Below are positions 24,589 to 31,505 of a stretch of DNA of 64,000 bases, one piece after another. Where the stretch lies: NCBI RefSeq assembly GCF_003570905.1, contig NZ_QXJM01000040.1, positions 744,001-808,000 on the forward strand, written 5' to 3'. The position numbers were made by a program, and so were the translations under genes. The stretch is from Cohnella faecalis. GTDB taxonomy: Bacteria > Bacillota > Bacilli > Paenibacillales > Paenibacillaceae. Every line of letters starts with the position of its first letter. Within the stretch, counting starts at the first letter, position 1. Below the pieces are notes generated by a model, which did not search any database, was not told the origin of the DNA, and saw only the letters and a program-made list of their open reading frames with translations.

Positions 24589-24810
24589 ATGGAGTCACCG
24601 GAGGATGTGCATAGGGTGTTCCGTCAATTTATTTCAGATGAGTTGTAGCGGGAGCATCTGACCCTGCTGTTTCTGGACACGAAGAACAGATGATTGCGAT
24701 TCAGGTTGTCGCCGTGGGAACGCTGGACAGCTTGCTTGTCCATCCTAGGGAAGTATTCAAAACCACAATTCTGGCGAATACAACTCACATTGTTTTCATG
24801 TTGACTATAG
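24589..24810 (+). pseudogene. Degenerate RadC/JAB-domain gene
   Basis: Translation gives a close relative of the intact RadC gene 360 bp downstream: MESPEDVHRVFRQF, then LTLLFLDTKNR, then in the next frame IQVVAVGTLDSLLVHPREVF. A TAG at 24646-24648 and a frameshift near 24690 break it. It stops matching at ILANTTHIV, before the HxH metal site. It is a dead, truncated paralogue. Confidence 0.75.
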
Positions 24811-24865
24811 TCTGTAGACCACTTGCCTCAGCAGAGGAAATAATAAAACTCAAGGAGTGATTGCC

Positions 24866-24952
24866 TTGAGTCTCGAAATCGTTTTTGGTAAACAATTTCC
24901 AAAAATACGTGAAAAACGCAAGCTTAGCCAAGAAGCATCGCGGAGGAACAAC
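24866..24952 (+). pseudogene. Scrap of an XRE regulator N-terminus before radC
   Basis: Twenty-some codons (FGKQFPKIREKRKLSQE) read like the start of a Cro/C1 helix-turn-helix protein, with AAGGAG and a possible TTG start. The homology stops and the frame runs into the RadC gene. It is probably the remnant of a deletion junction. Confidence 0.45.
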
Positions 24953-25447
24953 ATGCTAAAGATAAACCACTGTATACCGAAACGGGTAGATGTAGTTAAA
25001 GTTAAATTGGTCCGAGAAAAAAGCTTTCTATCTCTTCAGAACGTGGGGTCGCCGGAAGAGGCTCATCAGCTGCTTCGTAAGTTTATCCAATTCGAATTGG
25101 ATCGTGAGTATTTCCTGTTGCTTTGTCTGGATACCAAAAACAGACCTACGACGATACAAGTCATTGCGGTTGGGACACTGGACAGTGTGCTGATCCATCC
25201 AAGGGAAGTGTATAAGACAGCCATATTGGCAAATGCCGCATCTATCATATGCGCGCATTGCCATCCGAGCGGCGATCCCGAGCCAAGTCCCGAGGACTTG
25301 AAAATCACGCGAAGATTGATGAGAACAGGGACGATCATCGGTATATCGTTATTGGATCATTTGATTCTTGGCACGGACAATAACTATATTAGCTTTAAAG
25401 AAACAGGCTTGATGGAGCTGCAAAATCCTCCGAATTCGGGTAAATAA
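24953..25447 (+). CDS. radC: RadC-like JAB-domain protein, short form
   Basis: A 164-residue protein with only the JAMM/JAB-like domain of RadC: the core TIQVIAVGTLDSVLIHPREV and the metal-site pattern H102-x-H104 with PSGDPEPSPED (Asp115). The ATG at 24953 has GGAGG at six bases, better than the upstream GTG that would add an unrelated XRE scrap. It lacks the N-terminal helix-hairpin-helix of housekeeping RadC. Such short forms are common on mobile and defence islands. The biochemical role of RadC is unsettled. A dead paralogue sits just upstream. Confidence 0.85.
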   Translation: MLKINHCIPKRVDVVKVKLVREKSFLSLQNVGSPEEAHQLLRKFIQFELDREYFLLLCLDTKNRPTTIQVIAVGTLDSVLIHPREVYKTAILANAASIICAHCHPSGDPEPSPEDLKITRRLMRTGTIIGISLLDHLILGTDNNYISFKETGLMELQNPPNSGK

Positions 25448-25530
25448 CCTTTCGGTAATTGTTCGCCGATCATAGGGAATATTTCAGGTATAATAGGGTC
25501 AACAAACCTCCACCGCAAAGGGAGTGTCTG

Positions 25531-26385
25531 ATGCTCATTCAACGATTTCCGCCCTCGCCAATTCTGTACCCTTATATTGACGGTATTCTTGTGCAGGAGG
25601 ATTTTAGCCAGACCAATTTTGCCAATCGGAACCCTGTTAAGGTGTTGCCTACCTCGATGACGGTCATCGGTATTCAATACGGACAACCGATGAACAGATT
25701 GGAAAATAATGCTGCGGTGTCCATGGGCTCAAGCGGCATTACCGGCCTACATGCGACTGTGAAGGAATATGTCAGTACGGGCGCCATCGGGACGATTATT
25801 ATTCCGTTCAAGCCCGGGGGCTTGTCCCATTTTACCAAGTATCCGCTTCACGAATTTCAGAATGTCGATGTGTCGTTGGAGCTTGTTTTTCCCGGTCGGA
25901 GCGTCCGAGAGATGGAGGAGAAGCTGATCGGCGCGTCTGGCGCGGAAGAGCGGGTCGGCATCGTGCAGCAATTTCTGATCGCGATGCTGCGAAGCAAAGA
26001 GGAAGATCGGCTGATAGCGCTGGCGGCACGTCAAATTATGATCCACCAGGGGGCCTTGTCGATTGAGAGGCTGGCCGCCCAATTGTATATGAGCAAGCGG
26101 ACTCTGGAACGCCAATTTAACGCCTTGATCGGCGCGTCTCCGAAGCGGTTCGCGAGTATTGTTCGTTTTCAGCATACGATTGAGCTTCGCAATGCCGGTT
26201 ACGACTATCTGGACATCGTTCAGGCATGCGGCTATACGGATCATGCGCATTTTGCCAAGGACTTCAGGGCGTTCGCGGGGTGCAGCCCCGAGCAGTTCTT
26301 CCGCAGCGAGGTTCAACCGGAGTTAAAAAAATCCTTCAACGAAAGCGAAGCCGCTTCCCGATCCAATCAGCATCTATACTTTTGA
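25531..26385 (+). CDS. AraC-family transcriptional regulator
   Basis: A 284-residue regulator. The N-terminal part (FPPSPILYPYIDGILVQED, then IIPFKPGGLSHFTKYP) is the DUF6597-like sensor found in many AraC proteins. The C-terminal double helix-turn-helix reads LSIERLAAQLYMSKRTLERQ and CGYTDHAHFAKDFRAFAGCS. AAAGGGAG lies seven bases before ATG 25531. Its target is unknown. The haloalkane-dehalogenase-like gene downstream on the same strand is a candidate, now separated from it by a lipoprotein gene flanked by repeats. Confidence 0.88.
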   Translation: MLIQRFPPSPILYPYIDGILVQEDFSQTNFANRNPVKVLPTSMTVIGIQYGQPMNRLENNAAVSMGSSGITGLHATVKEYVSTGAIGTIIIPFKPGGLSHFTKYPLHEFQNVDVSLELVFPGRSVREMEEKLIGASGAEERVGIVQQFLIAMLRSKEEDRLIALAARQIMIHQGALSIERLAAQLYMSKRTLERQFNALIGASPKRFASIVRFQHTIELRNAGYDYLDIVQACGYTDHAHFAKDFRAFAGCSPEQFFRSEVQPELKKSFNESEAASRSNQHLYF

Positions 26386-26392
26386 CTTTCAA

Positions 26393-26444
26393 GCCCCCTA
26401 TGCGTTTGCCCGGAGGGCTTATTTCTTGTTTGCCGAAGTTGTCG
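26393..26444 (+). repeat. 52-bp direct repeat with terminator, copy 1
   Basis: GCCCCCTATGCGTTTGCCCG begins a 52-bp unit found again at 27367-27418 with three mismatches. It contains a stem (AAGCCC with GGGCTT) and a T-rich tail, so it also ends the AraC transcript. Confidence 0.75.
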
Positions 26445-26551
26445 AGTTTAATAGAGATATGTTTATCTCCCTAAGAGATTAGAGTTCAAGGGGAGTTCAA
26501 ATTGTAAATGAACTACAATGTTTTCCATTTTTGTGGTACGATTTTCGTAAG

Positions 26552-26583
26552 TGTGTGGGCGTTGCATTGGCAAACACACACGA
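26552..26583. other. Dyad upstream of the lipoprotein gene
   Basis: GTGTGTG and CACACAC arms surround a GCGTTGC..GCAA core in the 280-bp gap before the lipoprotein gene. It could be an operator or a mRNA leader hairpin. Confidence 0.35.
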
Positions 26584-26665
26584 ATTCATATTGTCAGTGA
26601 ACAACTTCGCAAATAAGACGTTTGATGAATTTATTGCTTGTTAAGTGTAGGAGGGGCATTGTTGT

Positions 26666-27334
26666 ATGGTTAGGGGAAATAGATTGAAAAAACGGCGGTT
26701 ATTAATATTAGCATGCGCATGCGTAATGATTTCTGGATGTACTACATCCAATGAAAACACAAACACTCAAACCAGTGGAAGTCCGGCTGCTTTATCAAGC
26801 CAAGTAAGTGATCCGAGCATTGCTGATATGACAAACGAAGATCTTGATGTCACATACAATGGAATAATATTAAACGATCAAATCCCATTTGAAGAACTAA
26901 CATCTAAATTGCACCTTTCAATGGAGGAAAATAACGAGAGTATTACTACTAGGGTGGCCGGTGAAGCTAAAGGTAAAGATTACGCGTGGTATCAAGTTTC
27001 CTATCCGAATAAAGAGAATACGGATTTTATATTTGATTATTTATACAATGCTACCGATAAATCAGGGCGTATTGTGTCGATCAAATTAATAAAGGTGCCA
27101 ACAAAACGAGGCATAAGTATTGGGGACTCATTGGAAAAAACCAAAGAAGCATACGGAAAAAATCTTGTTTCAGAGCCCGAAACGGAAACAACAAATAGCC
27201 TTGCTTTTTTAGTCGAGAACAAAGGAATTAGTTTTACATACGATAAAAAAACAGAAAAAATGGTCGATATATTCATTGATTACGATTCAAATAAAGCAAT
27301 GGACGAAATGGATATTCCTAGCTTAGAAGATTAA
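26666..27334 (+). CDS. Hypothetical lipoprotein (222 aa)
   Basis: A secreted lipoprotein: basic N-terminus NRLKKRR, hydrophobic core, lipobox ISGC near residue 26, then a Thr/Asn/Ser linker. The mature part holds paired segments (FEELTSKLHLSMEENN, GISIGDSLEKTKEAYG) typical of proteins with internal pseudo-repeats that sense or bind at the cell surface. No domain is named with confidence. AGGAGGGG precedes the ATG. It is more AT-rich than its neighbours and lies exactly between two copies of a 52-bp repeat, so it may be an insertion. Confidence 0.75.
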   Translation: MVRGNRLKKRRLLILACACVMISGCTTSNENTNTQTSGSPAALSSQVSDPSIADMTNEDLDVTYNGIILNDQIPFEELTSKLHLSMEENNESITTRVAGEAKGKDYAWYQVSYPNKENTDFIFDYLYNATDKSGRIVSIKLIKVPTKRGISIGDSLEKTKEAYGKNLVSEPETETTNSLAFLVENKGISFTYDKKTEKMVDIFIDYDSNKAMDEMDIPSLED

Positions 27335-27366
27335 TTAAGCAGCGGCTAGACTATCTGCATGGAAGG

Positions 27367-27418
27367 GCCCCCGATGCGTTTGCCCGGAGGGCCTAGTTCT
27401 TGTTTGCCGAAGTTGTCG
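27367..27418 (+). repeat. 52-bp direct repeat with terminator, copy 2
   Basis: It matches copy 1 (26393-26444) except at three positions and again forms a GGGCCC-type stem with a T-rich tail, here ending the lipoprotein transcript. Confidence 0.75.
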
Positions 27419-27501
27419 CATTTGTACAATGAGCTGTTCGGGGCAGGATGATAAGATCCGAATATCAACCAACCACCCCCAAAAAAGGAGCCACACCCCC
27501 T

Positions 27502-28413
27502 ATGTCCAACCTTGAAGCACTGCCGATCGGCAAGGAATATCCGTTCGAGTCGCGCTATATGACGGTCAACGGCCATCGGCTGCACTATATCGATCAGGGA
27601 ACCGGAGACCCTGTCGTGTTCCTTCACGGCAATCCGACTTGGTCGTACACCTTCCGCAATATCATTCCCTACGCTCAGAGCTCGAATCGTTGCATTGCCG
27701 TCGACTTGATGGGAATGGGCCGTTCCGACAAGCCGGATATCGGCTATACGTTCCTGGAGCAAGTCGATTATGTGACCCGGTTCATTGAGCAGCTGGAGCT
27801 TACGAACATCGTGCTTGTCGGACATGACTGGGGAGCGGCTATAGGGCTGCACTATGCGATGAATCATCCCGATAAGATAAAAGCGATAGCGATGCTCGAA
27901 CCGCAAGCGTTGTACCCCAATCCCACTTGGTCGGACTTTTCCCCGCCGGAGGCGCAGCCTTTGTTCCAGACGCTGCGCGATCCGGAGAAGGGTTGGCCGT
28001 TCATGCGAGACAACAGCGTGTTTATTGAAGGAATGACGACTACGATCATTAACCGGGCGATCTCTCCCGAGGAGCATGAACAGTATCGGGAGCCTTTCCG
28101 CAACCCGGAGGAGCGGAAACCGATGTGGGTATTCCCGAACCAAATCCCGATTGAAGGCCATCCTCCTGAAGTCGTGGAAGCGGTGAATGCGCGCAACGAT
28201 TGGTTTACGGCCTCCCCTATACCGAAGCTGTTGTTCTATGCGACACCCGGCTGCACCGTACGAGAGCCGCAGCTCGATTGGTGCCGGAAGCATCTGCATA
28301 ACCTGACGCTCTGCGATATCGGGAAAGGGTTCCACTATTTGACGGAGGAAAATCCTCATGCGATAGGTCGAGAGCTGCGGCGATGGCTGGATCAAGTTAA
28401 CGGCGGGGGCTGA
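27502..28413 (+). CDS. Haloalkane-dehalogenase-like alpha/beta hydrolase
   Basis: A 303-residue alpha/beta hydrolase with the dehalogenase pattern: HGNPTWSYTFRN (Asn44 of the oxyanion/halide site), nucleophile Asp109 followed by halide-binding Trp110 in VLVGHDWGAAIGLHYA, likely acid Glu133 in AIAMLEPQ, and base His278 in GKGFHYLTEENP. These suit hydrolysis of a carbon-halogen bond to an alcohol and halide, although related hydrolases with other substrates share them. The frame opens at 27448, but ATG 27502 with AAGGAG upstream fits family length. It is in the cytoplasm and monocistronic. Confidence 0.85.
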   Translation: MSNLEALPIGKEYPFESRYMTVNGHRLHYIDQGTGDPVVFLHGNPTWSYTFRNIIPYAQSSNRCIAVDLMGMGRSDKPDIGYTFLEQVDYVTRFIEQLELTNIVLVGHDWGAAIGLHYAMNHPDKIKAIAMLEPQALYPNPTWSDFSPPEAQPLFQTLRDPEKGWPFMRDNSVFIEGMTTTIINRAISPEEHEQYREPFRNPEERKPMWVFPNQIPIEGHPPEVVEAVNARNDWFTASPIPKLLFYATPGCTVREPQLDWCRKHLHNLTLCDIGKGFHYLTEENPHAIGRELRRWLDQVNGGG

Positions 28414-28469
28414 TTTCGTTCACCGGGCGGGGTATACTATTTACATTCCTGAAGCGGGAGGTGATACGG

Positions 28470-28517
28470 ATGGCAATCAGAGATTGCCGGATTGGAACAG
28501 CCCCATGCAAAGCCTAA
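28470..28517 (+). CDS. Upstream leader peptide 1 (15 aa)
   Basis: MAIRDCRIGTAPCKA, preceded by a near-perfect GGGAGGTGA ribosome binding site five bases from the ATG. This is stronger than that of the main gene. Its last codons form the 5' arm of the first leader hairpin, so a ribosome reading it would keep that hairpin open. It is probably a sensing peptide rather than a functional protein. Confidence 0.55.
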   Translation: MAIRDCRIGTAPCKA

Positions 28518-28532
28518 TTAGGAGGCGATACT

Positions 28533-28625
28533 TTGCATGGCTGGCTAACCTTCCATCGCCGGTCGAATTGGCAGCTATCGTTTTCTAATAGATGGCTTTG
28601 CACCTTATTTTCTTTTGCATTATAA
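28533..28625 (+). CDS. Upstream leader frame 2 (30 codons, TTG start)
   Basis: AGGAGG at 28520-28525 is seven bases from TTG 28533, which opens 30 codons ending at TAA 28623-28625, exactly where the 3' arm of the last hairpin begins. Translation through it would melt that hairpin and free the main ribosome binding site. An ATG at 28537 in another frame gives only MAG. The start choice is uncertain. Confidence 0.4.
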   Translation: MHGWLTFHRRSNWQLSFSNRWLCTLFSFAL

Positions 28626-28644
28626 AAATAAGGGGCTGACGTCC

Positions 28645-29301
28645 ATGTGTGAACCATTTATTAGAAACCATGAATATAACTTTATCAAAAAGCAGGCAGA
28701 CTACGTGCTGTATGCGCTCCGAACGGTTGGCGACCCCAAAGTATTGGAGTCCGTTCGATTGAACGCGCAGGCCAAGGTGGCGGAGCTATTCCCGGACTTA
28801 AGAGACCATCGGAGAACGATGTTGGAATCCATCTCGGATTTGCGGACGGCGGAGGATTTTCAGAAGTATTTGCAGGCGCTTGAGCCGTATCTCATCGAGT
28901 TCCCTGCCATTACGAATAAGCAGATTCAGAAGCTCTTTCCGAAGAACAAAAAGCTGAAGCTGCCCGATCTCGCGCAGGTCGACTTCCGCTACGTTTCCTA
29001 TTTGAGCTGGATCGATATTTCGACCAATAAAATGTTTATCGTGTACCCTGCTGCGGGCGGACAATTTGTCGGCTTGGAAGGCAGGTTTACGGCAAACAAC
29101 AAAAAAAGCTACTGCTTCGCATGCAACAGAATCGAAGAATTGGCGTTGTTTTCGGCGGTATCCAAGAAGAGGCCCGCGAATGCTTCGCCCGACTATTACA
29201 AATCGGTCGGCAATTATATTTGCATGAACGGCCATGAGTGCAACAAGAACATGACGGACGTGTCATCGTTGGAAAAATTCATCGACTCGGTTCTCGGATA
29301 G
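28645..29301 (+). CDS. FusB/FusC-type EF-G-binding protein
   Basis: A 218-residue protein of the FusB family (elongation factor G-binding, FBP C-terminal domain). The N-terminal helical bundle runs from about residue 1 to 115. The C-terminal treble-clef zinc finger uses Cys157, Cys160, Cys193 and probably Cys199 or His197 (YCFACN and ICMNGHECNK). In staphylococci this family binds EF-G and frees it from ribosomes stalled by fusidic acid. Many environmental Firmicutes carry homologues whose native role is less clear. ATG 28645 has AAGGGG nine bases upstream, inside a hairpin. A strong terminator follows, so it is monocistronic. Confidence 0.87.
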   Translation: MCEPFIRNHEYNFIKKQADYVLYALRTVGDPKVLESVRLNAQAKVAELFPDLRDHRRTMLESISDLRTAEDFQKYLQALEPYLIEFPAITNKQIQKLFPKNKKLKLPDLAQVDFRYVSYLSWIDISTNKMFIVYPAAGGQFVGLEGRFTANNKKSYCFACNRIEELALFSAVSKKRPANASPDYYKSVGNYICMNGHECNKNMTDVSSLEKFIDSVLG

Positions 29302-29320
29302 AATCGAGAGCGCAACGCAA

Positions 29321-29350
29321 GAGGAGGGGCGGCTTCGGCCGCCTCTTTTT
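29321..29350 (+). terminator. Terminator of the FusB-type gene
   Basis: GGCGGC and GCCGCC close on a UUCG-type tetraloop, a GAGG/CCTC extension follows, and then five Ts. Confidence 0.9.
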
Positions 29351-29453
29351 GTCGTATCAGAAAGAGCCGAGCTTGTCGCCGACCCAAACCGAGCCGGACT
29401 AACGCCGAATGATCGACGAACGACCCGCGCGCCAAGCCTAGCCCGACGTTCAA

Positions 29454-29582
29454 CTGCAAAACATACCTTTATTTTGAGGGTAGATCGGTACGCTAGCGAT
29501 ATTACCTGCAAAAGGTACATTTACTTAAGGCGCTTTTAGCGTTCAGCACCGAAATGGAAAAAAATAACGGTGCTTTTTGCAG
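29454..29582. repeat. Structured intergenic repeat with CTGCAAAA motifs
   Basis: CTGCAAAA occurs at 29454-29461 and 29506-29513, and its complement TTTTGCAG at 29575-29582. The last two close a large hairpin with an inner GCACCG (29546-29551) and CGGTGC (29568-29573) stem. It resembles a dispersed palindromic element, of the kind common between genes in Paenibacillaceae. The rest of the 29.35-29.76 kb gap shows no gene. Confidence 0.5.
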
Positions 29583-29764
29583 TTCAATCCCAGCGGTGCG
29601 GCTCTACGGGATGAATAGCGGTAGCTAGTGCAGTTAATCAAAAGCTTCGACGTACAAAGGACGCCGGTCGAGGGCGTATGTGCTTGCCGCTTTATTACAG
29701 CAAGATTCGGAAAGCTCATCTGAAGCCATTATGTTATCTTGTGTTCATGGCGCACGGAACGCCG

Positions 29765-30634
29765 CTAACAATCCGAATCAATAGGAAGTTTCTTGATGGG
29801 CGCGTAGATGTGGTAGGCCGAATCCAGATTGTGAACGTCATCGAAAAATTGAATAAGCTCAATATGCGAGTCGTCCGTTTCCTGCCTAGATACCTTCAAG
29901 AATCGGGCATAGTCGGTTGCAAGCACGTCGCCTATATCCAGGAGGTCGCCGGAATATTTGAACTTGGCGCAGAAGAGCTGCGGCACATCGACGGTAAAAT
30001 AAAAGGGCTTTTCAATCTGAATGCCGGATGGAACCCCGAACAGAACCTTGAAGCAGGTCGAATCGGGCTGGCAGTTCGAATAGACGACATAACAGGGACC
30101 GTTTACCGTTGCATCAAGCTCGTTCAGCAGCATGTTGGAGTGGGCTCGAATTTTCGACTTGTAATCGTCCGTTGCCAGATCGACCTCGAAGGCTATGCCG
30201 CTCAATCGGACAGGTTCAAATTCCGTTAGAGTAAAATCCGTGACAATATCGCCGTTGATGTTTTTAATCGGCCTTTTGACGACAGCAGGCACTGGACTTT
30301 GGGCAATGCTCAAATGCCCCGCTCTTAGAGAGCTTGGAGCGATGCCGTATTGACGTTTGAAAGCGCGGGTGAAGGAGGAGGGAGTTCCAAAGTTTAGCCG
30401 GTAGGCTATATCGGTTAGCGGTAAACGATCGGTTCGAATGAGTTCAAGCGACGCGTTCAATCTTCGGGATAGGATGTATGGGTTTAAAGAACAGCCCATC
30501 ATGGCGGAAAAAAGTCTGTGAAAGTAAAATTTGGACATGTTGGAGGCATTGGCTACAGACTCCAGCGACAAGGGCTGATCCAAATGGTTCTCAATATGGA
30601 TTAAAGCATTTTCTACGACCTCATAATGGTTCAT
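29765..30634 (-). CDS. AraC-family regulator with GyrI-like effector domain
   Basis: A 289-residue regulator with the reverse of the usual order: the AraC double helix-turn-helix is N-terminal (LSLESVANASNMSKFYFHRL and LTDIAYRLNFGTPSSFTRAF, residues 20-105) and a GyrI-like small-molecule-binding domain is C-terminal (about 130-285). This is the Rob/BmrR-like two-part design for drug or lipophilic-cation sensing. AAGGG lies before its ATG. It is divergent from a DUF4386 membrane-protein gene 77 bp away, which is its likely target. A small ATAAC-N4-GTTAT dyad lies between them. Confidence 0.88.
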   Translation of the reverse strand: MNHYEVVENALIHIENHLDQPLSLESVANASNMSKFYFHRLFSAMMGCSLNPYILSRRLNASLELIRTDRLPLTDIAYRLNFGTPSSFTRAFKRQYGIAPSSLRAGHLSIAQSPVPAVVKRPIKNINGDIVTDFTLTEFEPVRLSGIAFEVDLATDDYKSKIRAHSNMLLNELDATVNGPCYVVYSNCQPDSTCFKVLFGVPSGIQIEKPFYFTVDVPQLFCAKFKYSGDLLDIGDVLATDYARFLKVSRQETDDSHIELIQFFDDVHNLDSAYHIYAPIKKLPIDSDC

Positions 30635-30711
30635 AATAACCCTTGTTATCTTTTTTCGAAATATTCAGTAATTATTATAACATTGGCGATTGGCCAAAGG
30701 AGATAAGGTTA

Positions 30712-31413
30712 ATGACGCAACATAGAAGAAACGGGATCATTATCGGAATTTTTTATTTCGCAGCTGCGGTCACTTCCATCATTGCCGTTATTTTGTATGA
30801 GCCAATTTTGTCGGAGCAATGGGTTATGTCTGTGGCGAATGGGTTTAAAACGAAGGTTTTGCTAGGTGTCATTAACGATCTCTTGCTCATTCTGACGGCG
30901 GTAGGCACAGCGGTTATGCTATTTCCTTATGTTCGTCGTTGGAATGAACAGCTGGCGCTAGGATATTTATGTTTCCGATTCATGGAGGCTGTTCTGATTG
31001 CAATCGGCGTGGTGAGCATACTAGGTCTATTGCAGCTTAGTATACAATTTGAAGCAAACGGCTTGGCAAATCAAGAAAATGTTCGCGAGCTCGGCTACAC
31101 GCTGCAAGCTTTTCATCGTTGGACTTCGATGTTAGGCCCGAATTTTATGCTGGGTGTCAATACGACAATGTACAGCTACTTGCTGTTCAGAACAGGCTTA
31201 GTGCCTAGACCCTTAGCGCTGTTCGGTATAATCACGGCTGTACTCGTATTCGCAGCAGGCCTGTTGGAAATGTTCGGTATTGTAGAGCCTCTATCTGCGG
31301 CAAAAGGACTGATCGCTCTCCCCGTCGGCGTCTATGAGCTGAGTTTGGCAGTCTTCTTAATAGGGAAAGGGTTTCGCAAGCCAAACCTCGAAAAGCTAAT
31401 GCAAGTCATGTAA
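30712..31413 (+). CDS. DUF4386 membrane protein
   Basis: A 233-residue protein with about six membrane helices and the family traits NGIIIGIFYFAAAVTSIIAV near the N-terminus and FMEAVLIAIGVVSILGLLQL in the middle. Function of DUF4386 is unknown. AAGGAG stands nine bases before ATG 30712, preferred to the upstream extension of the frame. It is divergent from the AraC/GyrI-like regulator. Confidence 0.85.
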   Translation: MTQHRRNGIIIGIFYFAAAVTSIIAVILYEPILSEQWVMSVANGFKTKVLLGVINDLLLILTAVGTAVMLFPYVRRWNEQLALGYLCFRFMEAVLIAIGVVSILGLLQLSIQFEANGLANQENVRELGYTLQAFHRWTSMLGPNFMLGVNTTMYSYLLFRTGLVPRPLALFGIITAVLVFAAGLLEMFGIVEPLSAAKGLIALPVGVYELSLAVFLIGKGFRKPNLEKLMQVM

Positions 31414-31433
31414 GGCGGCGGCTATGCCTATCA

Positions 31434-31483
31434 AAATAAGCTCTGATGCCGCAGTTATCGTACTGCAACATCGGAGCTTATTT
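31434..31483. terminator. Bidirectional terminator, 15-bp stem
   Basis: 31434-31448 (AAATAAGCTCTGATG) pairs with 31469-31483 including one G-T pair. It has an A/T flank on both sides, between the converging DUF4386 and AAA+ regulator genes. Confidence 0.8.
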
Positions 31484-31505
31484 AGGATGAGGCCGGTATG
31501 AAGCC

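Larger units (their letters stand above)
28433..28644 (+). promoter_or_regulatory. Structured leader of the FusB-type gene, attenuator candidate
   Basis: After a -10-like TATACT (28433-28438) the leader holds two small reading frames and competing hairpins. The segment 28503-28514 can pair as CCATGCAAAG with CTTTGCATGG (28531-28540), or as TGCAAAGCC (28506-28514) with GGCTTTGCA (28594-28602); the two are mutually exclusive. A third stem, CCTTATTTT (28603-28611) with AAAATAAGG (28625-28633), covers the AAGGGG ribosome binding site (28630-28635) of the gene. Ribosome movement on the upstream frames should switch these structures. Induction by a ribosome-targeting signal is inference. Confidence 0.65.

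Noticed and set aside
24953-25447. Housekeeping RadC
   Set aside because: It lacks the N-terminal helix-hairpin-helix part and sits in the island next to a dead paralogue, so it is treated as an accessory short form.
27346-28395. A 349-codon open frame on the minus strand
   Set aside because: It is fully antisense to the dehalogenase-like gene, has no family resemblance, and its composition is that of a complementary-strand shadow in GC-rich DNA.
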